This document shows, piece after piece, positions 52,901-60,135 of a DNA stretch of 64,000 bases. The stretch lies in contig NZ_QBDT01000001.1 of NCBI RefSeq assembly GCF_004124325.1, positions 6,820,001 through 6,884,000 on the forward strand, in the 5' to 3' direction. The number at the start of each line of letters is the position of its first letter. The stretch's first letter is position 1. A model generated the notes under the pieces. It did no database searches, was not told the DNA's origin, and saw nothing but the letters and a program-made list of their open reading frames with translations. Origin of the DNA: Streptomyces sp. L2 (GTDB lineage: Bacteria; Actinomycetota; Actinomycetes; Streptomycetales; Streptomycetaceae). The position numbers and the translations under genes are program-made.

Positions 52901-55120
52901 CGAGGTGTAGAGGACGTAGGCGGCGTCGTCCGGGTGGACCGGGCCGGCGACGGGCGCGGCGCCGCCCCCCGTCGTGGCGAGCGCCTCCACCGAATCCAAC
53001 GCGCAGACACGGACGTCCGGTTCGGTCAGCCAGTCGAGGTCCGTCGCCGGGCGGGCGTCCGTGAGGACGACGGGCGGACGGCAGTCGGTGATCATGGAGC
53101 GCAGGCGCTCCACCGGGTGGGCGAGGTCCAGTGGCAGGTACGCCGCACCCGACTTGAGCACGCCCAGGAAGGCGGCCACGAGTTCGGGTGAGCGGCCCAT
53201 GGCCACGCCCACCGTGTGTCCGCGTCCCACGCCGTCCCGTACGAGCCGGGCCGCGACGGCGTCGGCCGCCGCGTTCAGCGTCGCGTAGGACACCGTACGG
53301 CCGCCGGCCACGACCGCGATCGCCTCGCCGTCCGCTTCCGCGCACCGTGCCACCAGGTCGTGCAGTCCGCACCGTTCGACCTCGGTGACGGGCCCCGCTG
53401 CCGCTTCCACCACCCGCCGGTCGGCCTCGGCCAGCAGGGGCAGTTCGGCGACCGTGCCGTCCGCGCACGCCACCGCCGCGCGCAGCCAGCGCAGGACGCG
53501 CTCACCGAGCAGTTCCGCGTCCCGGTCGGCCTCGGCGGTGCCGTCGGTCCACCACGTGTAGGTGGCGGGATCGCCGGGGTCGCCCACAAGGCTGAGCCGT
53601 CGGCCCGCCGCCAGCGGCACCGCCTCCTCGGGCGACATGCCGAACGTCATCAGCGGCACGTGCCGCAGAGCACGGCCGACGGCCGTACGCAGTTCGGGTA
53701 CCCGGTCGGCGAGGTCCGCGGTGAGCGGTCCGAGGGCGGTGAGGGCGTGGACGCGGCGGGTCGTGCGGCGGACCGCGGCGTCGACGGGGTCGCCGGAGGA
53801 GACCTCCAGGACGTCGATCAGCAGGTTCGAGAGGACGCCGTGGCTGTCCGCGGCCTCCGCCCGCAGCTCCGCGCTGCTCCAGCAGAGATGGGTGGGACCC
53901 GTACCGCACGCGTCCGTGATGACGTGCAGGGCGGTGGCCACCGCGTGGGCGGGCTCGAAGCCGCGGTCCCCGAGGGCGTCGAGCAACGGCCGGTCGAGGA
54001 CCAGGACCGCACCGCGGGGCCGCCCGGCGGCGCCGGAACCGTCTGCCGGCGCCGGGGACACCGACACCGCGGACCGCGCGGGGACGTCAGCGAGAGCAGG
54101 GAGGGGCCCGAGAGCACGGAACGCGCGGACCAACCCCGGCACACGGCGCCGTTCCCCCGGCGCCAGCCGCTCGCAGCGTTCCCGCACCGCCGCGGCCTCG
54201 GCCGTGGTGAGCGAGCGGAAGCACTCCCCGGGTTCCGGCCGGCGTGGCCGTGGCCGGTCACCACCGGTCAGCCCGGCGAGCGGCCGCAGGCGTATACGGA
54301 CGTCCATGTCCCCGGTGGCGACGAGGAGTCGGTCGTCCTCGGCCGAGATCACCGTGCCGGGCGCCGCGGTGGAGGGCGTACCGGTGGTCTCCAACCGTTC
54401 GACGACGAACAGGCCGTCGGCCGTCAGCGCCTTCGGGGTGGCGACGGGATTGAGGGTGGGTCCGAACGTCAGTGACCTGACGAGGCGCCGGAGAACGTCG
54501 GCGGGCTGGTGCCAGTCCACGATCCCCGCCCCGGCGGGGCGGGACTGCAGGGAGGTGAAGGTGCGGGCGGACAGGTCCTGGGCCACGGCCCGCGCGGTGC
54601 CGTCGGCCAGCCGTCCGGCCAGTTCCGCGAAGGAGTCGACCGATGCCTCGAAGCAGCGGGTGTTGAGGCTGAAGGCGGTGTCGTCCGGGAGGACGGCGAC
54701 CGGGCGCTGCACGAGCACGTCCCCGGCGTCGAGGTCGCCCTCCAGGTCGTGCCAGGTCACTCCGTGGGTGTCGGATCCCGCGGCGATGGACCACGTCGTG
54801 GTGTGGTACCCGGCGAAAGCCGGCAGCAGCGAGTCGTGGTAGTTGATCGCCCCGACCGCCGTCGCGGCCCGGATCGCGCCGGGGATCGTACGGCAGTTGA
54901 CGATGTTGAAGAGGTAGTCGTGTGCCACGGGGGTGGGGGAGGGGTGCCCGGGTGCCCACAGGGTGGCGGGCAGATCCCGGGTACGCGCCCACGCGTGGAG
55001 GGCCGGGTCCTCGGTGAGTACGGCGGCCACCGCGTGTCCCCGGTCAAGGAGGTGCTGGACGCAGGCGCGGGCGAGGGGGCCGTTTCCGACGACGTAGGCG
55101 GTGAAGTGGGTCGGTCGCAT
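46940..55120 (-). CDS. hybrid NRPS-PKS: formyltransferase, C remnant, A, PCP, KS, AT, KR, ACP
   Basis: 2726 residues. Domains by eye: formyltransferase 1-300 (INYHDSLLP, then DLDAGDV: Asn-His-Asp all present); a truncated condensation-like region about 340-590 without HHxxxDG; adenylation about 600-1120 (YTSGSTGRPKG near 737); PCP about 1130-1200 (LGADSL); KS about 1220-1650 with intact Cys (QTGCSTSL), His (EAHATATPLGDP) and His (KGNVGHT); AT about 1740-2030 (GHSVGE; RAFH favours malonyl-CoA); KR about 2350-2530 (GGAGRLG; Tyr in GPYAAANAH); ACP about 2630-2700 (LGGDSL). No thioesterase. The A code read against GrsA is DAWQFGLID-K, Gln/Glu-like as I recall. Follows the NRPS by 10 bp. Confidence 0.95.
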   Translation of the reverse strand: MRPTHFTAYVVGNGPLARACVQHLLDRGHAVAAVLTEDPALHAWARTRDLPATLWAPGHPSPTPVAHDYLFNIVNCRTIPGAIRAATAVGAINYHDSLLPAFAGYHTTTWSIAAGSDTHGVTWHDLEGDLDAGDVLVQRPVAVLPDDTAFSLNTRCFEASVDSFAELAGRLADGTARAVAQDLSARTFTSLQSRPAGAGIVDWHQPADVLRRLVRSLTFGPTLNPVATPKALTADGLFVVERLETTGTPSTAAPGTVISAEDDRLLVATGDMDVRIRLRPLAGLTGGDRPRPRRPEPGECFRSLTTAEAAAVRERCERLAPGERRRVPGLVRAFRALGPLPALADVPARSAVSVSPAPADGSGAAGRPRGAVLVLDRPLLDALGDRGFEPAHAVATALHVITDACGTGPTHLCWSSAELRAEAADSHGVLSNLLIDVLEVSSGDPVDAAVRRTTRRVHALTALGPLTADLADRVPELRTAVGRALRHVPLMTFGMSPEEAVPLAAGRRLSLVGDPGDPATYTWWTDGTAEADRDAELLGERVLRWLRAAVACADGTVAELPLLAEADRRVVEAAAGPVTEVERCGLHDLVARCAEADGEAIAVVAGGRTVSYATLNAAADAVAARLVRDGVGRGHTVGVAMGRSPELVAAFLGVLKSGAAYLPLDLAHPVERLRSMITDCRPPVVLTDARPATDLDWLTEPDVRVCALDSVEALATTGGGAAPVAGPVHPDDAAYVLYTSGSTGRPKGVVVPHRAAVNHMLWMRSAFSFGPGDRVLQKTPVSFDASVWEFFVPLAAGATLVCAEEDEHRDPGRLLARLRASGVTVVQLVPTMLRALLDEGGLASCPRLREVFVGGERLDAELARRFTAASPARLTNLYGPTEATIDALSWTVDRGAGDEDPPIGRPVANCVAYVVDDSGRLLPPGARGELCLGGAGLALGYGRRPELTAERFPTGWVRQLPGVRLYRTGDVASLGADGAFRYHGRLDDQVKIRGHRVEPAEVESALLTHPHVLAAAVTAPVGATGDRRLAAFVVPGHDAPDDLVSELRLHCQQLLPATMVPTTFTVTDALPTTPSGKIDRRALTAPAALADDTEAEGPEAEGPVAEDAGRAGQPCDDGRTRVDGSGSVLAVVTGIWREILGIRRITPDATFQDLGADSLHLMRVRAMVKRRLGVDLPVTEYFRHATVAAQADRIGRASASQAQARPGPVPSGRTPVPSAGRTEPVAIVGVACRLPQARTAEAFWNHLLAGAELITPPATDAGRAAVGATDGPAYVSAHGDVPEHDRFDAGFFGYSAADARLLDPQHRVFLETCWEAFEDAGTDPARAEGPIGVFAGSGHNAYLLNNLLPDRFRLDPHTGLAPLLGGSLEAFQVLVSSEKDFLAPRVSYKLDLTGPSITVQTGCSTSLVAVHLAVRSLRAGECRTALAGAVSLRVPQNAGYLYEQGGVVSPDGHCRPLDAAAAGTVFTGGAGCVVLKRLGDALRDGDRIHAVIRGSAVNNDGAAKVAFSAPGVRGQSDAVRAALTDAALTPGEIGYVEAHATATPLGDPLEVTALAEAYDSLEPDLPRGRILLGSVKGNVGHTDTVAGVVSLIKAAMIVRTGVVPATVNFRRANPGIRLSHTPFKVAARRRRWGSSVRRAAVSSLGVGGTNAHLVLEQPPAEDTTPAGPRPHLLLASARTRTQLGAVTARLDAALENAGPSRLADAAHTLRNGRRHFPFRAYRLTEPGSRWIEAPVTERDGTVFLFPGQGVQYARMGRHLYSHEPEFRRVVDTCAAILEPLTGYDVRNVLYGNASGRRLLASTRYAQPALFTVMYALSATLERWGVRPTAVIGHSVGEIAAATVAGVFTLRDALRFVAVRGRAMEECAPGAMLAVRLAEPLVRAELPSGLTVAAVNGPDDTVVAGPPAALARYARWCREQGRAVLGLASRRAFHTEAMAVAADELERLAGTLDLSAPRLTLVSTVTGLPLGDDAATAAHWARQAVAPVLFGAALEHQLRHDGQNQTLVEVGAGQVLTRLAAARGATGARATLLPGRPGPAAHERATLLDGLGRLWQAGVPLDWDRVGAVGRGRTVSLPGYPFARDRHWHEPAHAPGDATGLATPPRHVKAGPAEGARRARTGSATVGVRQWTRTSLPPDGPVPGPDADTWICYADADGLLLAALRGRTAVTVRPGPGFRRTGERTYEIDPAREGDHRRLFAVLADEGVRAARLAYGWTLDAAPIRSDQSPAPAPLLAAHRAWRAAFPASPGTLFAVGAGAFCVTGDEDLHPAQAAVAALVTVVGQEDALTRSLYADLDDSTRAPHRRPWTAALLARLADGVAAGQVALRGRYLWTPDVQRMEAPPVIPPPADGTTHVILGGAGRLGLLLARELARPGNARILLASRSLTAAGDPGNPDAVTDLRATGSTVETAHVDVTRPGSLARLLDAAAARWGRLDSVIHAAGVTHEDATTVLAETSWSRAEAIMRPKTVGADNLVAALRGRDVGRVVLFSSTSAVLGGLGLGPYAAANAHLDCLATRLSREGDTRWLSLGWDGWHTDDEGACEAHELAVEHALEAYRRTLAAPAEPHLLVMAADFAERHRTWAHPADLDAAPDPDPGGAGRAPSPNLSPPPSTPPGPTGEPEPAGTVRHEGDATTRILAGIWSEVLGHEPIGPRDRFRDLGGDSLAATRVAARIRTAFGHDVPLRQVLKAKTLDDMAAVVRSAAPRPTSDTPVPSPTRGHRSTP

Positions 55121-55130
55121 GGTCGGGCCC

Positions 55131-58100
55131 TCACCTGCTCGTGGACGGGTGCGATGACGCCGGCGCTCGCAGGTGGCGGGCGAACGCGTCGCCCAGGGCC
55201 TGCACGGTGTGCCGGTGATGGAGGTCGCGGCTGTACTGGAGTTCGGTCACGAGCCGTCCGGCGCGGACGTACACACGGATCTGCAGCACGGACCCGCGCT
55301 CCTCGCGCGGACTGAAACGGTCTGTGACGGCCTCGGGGGCAGGCTGCCACCCACCTGTCCCTGCCTCGGTGACGTCGTGCGGGCCGAGGTAGTTGAAGCT
55401 GATGTCCGGGCGGGGCAGGGCGCTCATGCGCTGCCGCTCGGCGTCGGTGCCGAGGCGCCGCAGCATGCCGTAGCCGTATCCGTGGTGCGGCACGGCGTCG
55501 AGCAGTTCGCCGACGGAGTGCGGCAGCGCGGTGCGCGAGGTGTCGCCGGGCCGCAGCACGAGGGGGTAGTCGATGGACAGCCACCCGATCGTGCCGTGCA
55601 GCACCGTTCCGGGGCGCAGGCCGTGCCGGCCGTGATGGAGGACCCGCACCGACAGCGCGGGCAGCCCGCACCATTCGTGGTACGCGGCGGCGAACGCGGT
55701 CAGCAGCGACTGCTGGGTCGTGACGCCGTCCTGCGGGCCGGGACGGAGCAGCGCGCGCGTGTGCTCGCGGCCCAGTACGTGCTCGACGCTGTCCGCCGTA
55801 CCGGCGAGGTTCGCACCGCTCGCGCGGTCGACGGGCAGAGGGGGCACCCCGGCGAGGTCCAGCGCCTCCCAGAACCCGGTCCCGCCGGTCAGCGCCGGAT
55901 CCGTCGCGGCCGCCGCCACCTCGTGCGCCCAGGAGGCGAACGTCAGCGACGGATGTGCCGGCGTCGGCTTCTCGGGGAGGCCGGCTCGGAGCCGTTCGTA
56001 GGCGTCGGTGAGTTCGTCCAGGAGGAGCCGGAAGGACCAGGCGTCCATCACCAGGTGGTGGGCCACCACCAGGACCCTGGGCGGCGCGGGGCGCGGCAGC
56101 CGTATGACCACCACCTTGACCAGCGGTCCGTCGTCGAGACGCAGCGTGCGCTGGTGCCGGCGCACCTCCGCGCGCACGGCGTCCTCGGCGCCCCGCGGCG
56201 TGCGGGGCAGGTCGGCGGTCACCAGGGTGACCCGCGGCCGGTCCGTCACGGTCTGCCGCCGGCGGCCGTCCTGCCGGGCGAAGGACAGCCGCAGGGCGTC
56301 GTGCCGCCCGGCGACCGTCCGCAGGGCCGCGTCGAGCAGGCCCGTGTCGAGGTTTCCGGCGACGTAGAGCCCGGCCAGGTTCGCCCAGTTGTGGTCCGGA
56401 CGGTGCCGGGCGAAGAAGTCGTGCTGCATGGGGAGCAGGGGAACAGTGGCGCCGGTGGCCGGGGCCGCCGGGGCCGTGTGTGCCGGCCGCCCCGTGGTGA
56501 CGGCGCGCGCGGCGATGGCGGCGAGGGTGTCGCCCCGGAGCAGTGCGGAGGCGGGCAACTCCAGGCCCTCGGCCCTGGCCCGGGCGACCACCCGGATCGC
56601 GGAGAGGGAGTTTCCGCCCAGTTCGTGGAAGGTGGAGCCTGGGGCGACGCGGGTGGTGCCCAGCACCTCCTGCCAGATACGGGCCAGGGCGTTGCCCGCG
56701 GTGTGGTCGGTGCCGGTGTTGTCGGCGTCGTGCGGTCGGCCGGTGTCGCCCCGGGCCGCGTCGTCGGTGGGGGTCTGCGCAGGCGGGGCGGGCAGGGCGC
56801 GCCGGTCGGTCTTGCCGTTCGGTGTCGTCGGCAATGCGTCGACGAGGGTGAACGAGGCCGGCACCATGACGGCGGGCAGGACCTGCCGCGCGTGACGTCG
56901 TATGCCGGGGACCGGGTCGTCGTCGGCGCCGCCGGCACGGCGGGCGTCGCGGGCGGGTACGACGAACGCGGCGAGCCGGGCCTCGCCGGTGGCGTCGCGG
57001 ACCGTGGTCACGGCGGCGGCGCGGACGTCCGGGTGAGCCAGCAGGGCGGCCTCGATCTCGGCCGGCTCGACGCGGTGTCCCCGCACTTTGACCTGGTCGT
57101 CGAGCCGTCCGTGGAAGCGAAAGGCGCCGTCGGGCCGGAGCGAGACGAGGTCGCCGGTGCGGTACAGGCGCAGGCCGGGGAGTTCGGGGACCCAGCCGGT
57201 GACGAAGCGTTCGGCCGTCAGCTCCGGCCGCCGCCAGTAGCCCAGGGCCAGTTGGACGCCCGCCAGGCACAGTTCACCGCGTACTCCGGGGGGCACCAAC
57301 CGGCCCCTGTCGTCCACGACGTACGCCGAGGAGTTGGCCACCGGGGGCCCGATCAGCGAGGCGTCGTCGACGCCCTCGACGCGGCGGGCATTGGACCAGA
57401 CGGTCGCCTCGGTCGGCCCGTAGGCGTTGTAGATCTCGCAGTCGAAGGCCTCGCGCAGGCTTCGCACGGTGTCGGCGGGCACCGGTTCACCGCCGATGAG
57501 CAGGTGCTTCAGGCCGCGCAGACGCCTTCGCCACGCGGGATCGGCGGCCAGGGCGGTGGCCAGCGTCGGTGTGCACTGCAGATGGGTGACGTGGCGCCCG
57601 CACAGTTCCTCGTCGACCGCCGCGGGATCATGGGGTGAGCCGAGCTGCACCTGGGCGCCGGTGGACAAGGGCCAGAACAGTTCCAGGAGGGCGATGTCGA
57701 ACGAGACGCTGGTGACGGAGTGGAAGGCGTCGCCGGGGCCGCATCCGATCAGGCGATCGAAGGCCCGCACGACGTTGACGGCGGCACGGTGGGGTACGAC
57801 GACGCCTTTGGGCTGTCCTGTCGATCCGGAGGTGTAGATCAGGTAGGCCGGGTCCTCGGGGCCCGCCGGCACGTGCACGGACACGGGTGCGGGTGCCTGC
57901 GTCGGCGCAGGCGCGGCGAGCGCCTCGACGGTTTCGAGCACCGAGACGCCGACGCCGAGTTCGTCCAGCCAGTCCAGCCGGGCCGCCGACCCGGGGTCGG
58001 TCAGCACGACCGAGGGCCGGCAGTCCGTGACCATGAACCGCAGCCGTGGCACCGGGTAGGTCAGGTCCAGCGGGACGTAGGCCGCGCCCGACGCGAGCAC

Positions 58101-59780
58101 CCCCAGCAGAGCCGCCACGAGTTCGGGTGAGCGTCCCATGGCGACCCCGACCACGTGGCCGCGGCCGACCCCGTGCGCCGCGAGTCGCCCGGCCACCGCG
58201 GCGGCGGCCGCGTCCAGCGTCGCGTACGGCACCGTACGGCCGTCTCCCACGATCGCGGCCGCGTCACCGGCCGCCTGTGCGCGGCGGCGCACCAGATCGT
58301 GCAGCCCGACCGCGTCGATCGCCATGACGGGGCCCTTGACCGAGTCGACGACGTCCCGGTCGGCCGCACCGAGCAACGGCAGGTCTCCCACCCGGCCGTC
58401 CACAGCCGTCACCGCTCCACGGGCCAGGGCGTCGACGGCGGCGATGACGCGGCGGGCGTCGTCGGGGCCGACCGCGCGGCTGTCGCGTTCGAGTTGGCCG
58501 GCGATGTGCGGCTCGGTGCGTTCCACGGCCAGGGTGAGGTCGAACTCGGCGGGGCGGGGCGGTCCGGGGATGCGGCGCGCCACGATGCCCGGGAGGTCCA
58601 GGGTGTGGTGCGGGACGTTCTGGAAGGCGAACAGCACGCTGAACAGGGCCGTGTTCGTCTGCTCGCGCAGGGATCCGGAGGCCGCGAGCACCCGGTCGCC
58701 CTCCAGCGGGAGGTGCGCCAACGCGTCGAAGTGTGCGCTCTCGACGCTCTCGGCCAGAGCCCGGAATGACATGTCGTCCCGCACGTCCACGGCGAGTGCG
58801 CTGGTGTCGAGGAACAGTCCGACGGTCCGCTCCTCCTCGTCCGTCCGGTTCGAGGTGGGGTAGCCGAGGACGACACGCGGCCTGCCGTGCAGCCGGGAGA
58901 GGGCCAGCGCCACCAGCGCGGCGGTCACCACGAACCGGGTGGTGTCGAGCAGCGCCGCCAGCCGGGTCACCGCCTCGGTCGCGGCGTCGCCGAGCGCGAA
59001 CGGCTCGGCGGCCAGGCGCGCGGGTCGATCGGTGGCGCCGGACACGACGTCGTGCCGGTCGAAGACGAAGGGCGCGTCCGGCCCAGCGGCCAGCAGGACG
59101 TCCGCCCAGTACGCGATGTTGCGCCGGCGGGCGGCCGGGTCGAGACGTCGCGCCTCGGCTTCGACGTGCGCCCGGTAGGAGGTGCGGGAGGCGACGAGGG
59201 CCGGCTCCGCGTGCCGGAGCGCGGGCGTGCCCGATCGTGCCGAGCGGTAGGCGGCCGAGAGGTCCTCCAGCAGCAGGGCGACGGACCAACCGTCGAACAC
59301 CAGGTGGTGTACGAGGACCAGTACGACGGTCGTGTTCGCGTCTTCCCGCAGGACGTGCACCCGCAGCAGGGGCGGCCGCCCGAGGTCGAACGGCTGCTCC
59401 GCCATGCGGCGCTGCCAGTCGGCGGTGAACGCCTCGCTCCCGGAACCGGTGGCGGTCTCCGCGTACGGCGCGCGGGTGTCCACCGTGAACGGGCAGCCCA
59501 TCGGGGGCCCGACCTCCTGGACGGGCCCTTCGTCGGTGAGCCGGAAACCGGTGCGCAGCGCCTCGTGCCGGGCGATCACCTCGTCGAAGGCGGCCTGCAG
59601 CGCGCTCAGGTCCAACGGGCCCGTGAGCCGGTGGGCCAAGGAGAGGGTGTAGGCGCCCGGGTCCTCGTGTGTCTGGGTGTGGAGCCAGATGGTGCGCTGT
59701 TCCACGGACAGCGGGAACGGGCGGGGCCTCGTCGCCGGGTACGGCTCGCGCGGGTCCGCGACCACGGGGACTTCGGTCAT
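55131..59780 (-). CDS. NRPS: C, A, PCP and a degenerate epimerisation-like domain
   Basis: 1549 residues from the ATG at 59780 (AAGGAG 6 nt before). Condensation domain about 20-440 with HHLVFDGWS; adenylation about 480-1000 (YTSGSTGQPKG near 648); PCP about 1020-1090 (LGGNSL); then an epimerisation-type domain about 1110-1540 (GWLSIDYPL, GYGMLRRLG, FNYLGPH). In it HHxxxDG is HHLVMDA and the EGHGRE glutamates are gone (LHHGRHG). The A code reads DILQLGAVW-K, close to glycine codes, so an inactive E domain would make sense. The product passes to, or comes from, the hybrid next to it. Confidence 0.95.
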   Translation of the reverse strand: MTEVPVVADPREPYPATRPRPFPLSVEQRTIWLHTQTHEDPGAYTLSLAHRLTGPLDLSALQAAFDEVIARHEALRTGFRLTDEGPVQEVGPPMGCPFTVDTRAPYAETATGSGSEAFTADWQRRMAEQPFDLGRPPLLRVHVLREDANTTVVLVLVHHLVFDGWSVALLLEDLSAAYRSARSGTPALRHAEPALVASRTSYRAHVEAEARRLDPAARRRNIAYWADVLLAAGPDAPFVFDRHDVVSGATDRPARLAAEPFALGDAATEAVTRLAALLDTTRFVVTAALVALALSRLHGRPRVVLGYPTSNRTDEEERTVGLFLDTSALAVDVRDDMSFRALAESVESAHFDALAHLPLEGDRVLAASGSLREQTNTALFSVLFAFQNVPHHTLDLPGIVARRIPGPPRPAEFDLTLAVERTEPHIAGQLERDSRAVGPDDARRVIAAVDALARGAVTAVDGRVGDLPLLGAADRDVVDSVKGPVMAIDAVGLHDLVRRRAQAAGDAAAIVGDGRTVPYATLDAAAAAVAGRLAAHGVGRGHVVGVAMGRSPELVAALLGVLASGAAYVPLDLTYPVPRLRFMVTDCRPSVVLTDPGSAARLDWLDELGVGVSVLETVEALAAPAPTQAPAPVSVHVPAGPEDPAYLIYTSGSTGQPKGVVVPHRAAVNVVRAFDRLIGCGPGDAFHSVTSVSFDIALLELFWPLSTGAQVQLGSPHDPAAVDEELCGRHVTHLQCTPTLATALAADPAWRRRLRGLKHLLIGGEPVPADTVRSLREAFDCEIYNAYGPTEATVWSNARRVEGVDDASLIGPPVANSSAYVVDDRGRLVPPGVRGELCLAGVQLALGYWRRPELTAERFVTGWVPELPGLRLYRTGDLVSLRPDGAFRFHGRLDDQVKVRGHRVEPAEIEAALLAHPDVRAAAVTTVRDATGEARLAAFVVPARDARRAGGADDDPVPGIRRHARQVLPAVMVPASFTLVDALPTTPNGKTDRRALPAPPAQTPTDDAARGDTGRPHDADNTGTDHTAGNALARIWQEVLGTTRVAPGSTFHELGGNSLSAIRVVARARAEGLELPASALLRGDTLAAIAARAVTTGRPAHTAPAAPATGATVPLLPMQHDFFARHRPDHNWANLAGLYVAGNLDTGLLDAALRTVAGRHDALRLSFARQDGRRRQTVTDRPRVTLVTADLPRTPRGAEDAVRAEVRRHQRTLRLDDGPLVKVVVIRLPRPAPPRVLVVAHHLVMDAWSFRLLLDELTDAYERLRAGLPEKPTPAHPSLTFASWAHEVAAAATDPALTGGTGFWEALDLAGVPPLPVDRASGANLAGTADSVEHVLGREHTRALLRPGPQDGVTTQQSLLTAFAAAYHEWCGLPALSVRVLHHGRHGLRPGTVLHGTIGWLSIDYPLVLRPGDTSRTALPHSVGELLDAVPHHGYGYGMLRRLGTDAERQRMSALPRPDISFNYLGPHDVTEAGTGGWQPAPEAVTDRFSPREERGSVLQIRVYVRAGRLVTELQYSRDLHHRHTVQALGDAFARHLRAPASSHPSTSR

Positions 59781-59850
59781 CACCTGCTCCTTGCTGCGTT
59801 CGTGCGGGATGGGGACGGCCGTGACACCACGGCCTCGGAGGGGGGACCCC

Positions 59851-59891
59851 GACGGGTGCGGGAGCAGCCGAAGCCGCCACCCGCACCCGTC
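59851..59891 (-). terminator. 12-bp stem hairpin just after the 28-codon gene
   Basis: GACGGGTGCGGG (59851-59862) pairs perfectly with CCCGCACCCGTC (59880-59891), loop 17 nt. It lies 13 bp past the micro-ORF stop and about 70 bp before the NRPS start, so it may end or stabilise a short transcript, with partial read-through into the NRPS. Confidence 0.7.
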
Positions 59892-59903
59892 AGGTGCGCA
59901 GGG

Positions 59904-59990
59904 TCAGATGACCTCGTGCATGAAGAGGGAGCCGGTGACGGTCTCCAGGCCCTCGACGGTGGCCAGAACCTCGTCGATGATGTGCGCCAT
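59904..59990 (-). CDS. 28-residue peptide, possible ribosomal precursor or scaffold
   Basis: ATG at 59990, stop at 59904. A strong ribosome site AGAAGGAG lies 8-9 nt upstream, better than at several neighbouring genes. The peptide opens MAHIIDEVLATVEG and closes SLFMHEVI; it has five acidic residues, no Lys, Arg or Cys, and reads as an amphipathic helix followed by a short hydrophobic tail. It stands alone between an adenylating ligase gene and the NRPS, with strong hairpins on both sides. I know no family for it. It could be a RiPP-like precursor, a peptide scaffold, or a leader peptide. Confidence 0.6.
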   Translation of the reverse strand: MAHIIDEVLATVEGLETVTGSLFMHEVI

Positions 59991-60011
59991 GGTGCTTCTC
60001 CTTCTGTGAGG

Positions 60012-60055
60012 GGAACCGTGTGGTTCCGTCGGGCGGACGGGTCGTCCCGTCCGCC
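60012..60055 (-). terminator. two adjacent perfect hairpins between ligase and 28-codon gene
   Basis: GGAACC-gtgt-GGTTCC (60012-60027) and GGCGGACGGG-tcgt-CCCGTCCGCC (60032-60055). They lie after the ligase stop and 22-65 bp before the micro-ORF start, so they may act as terminator, processing site or 5' stabiliser for the small transcript. Confidence 0.7.
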
Positions 60056-60135
60056 GTGATCCGTCCGGTGCCGACGGGGTCGGCGAACGGATCCTCCGGG
60101 CGGCCGCCCGGAAGTCTGTGGGGGTGTGGCGGGGC

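Noticed and set aside
47585..53191. Very long plus-strand frames opposite the NRPS/PKS gene
   Set aside because: Antisense shadows of a high-GC coding strand; composition Gly/Arg/Pro-rich, while the minus strand has complete catalytic domains.
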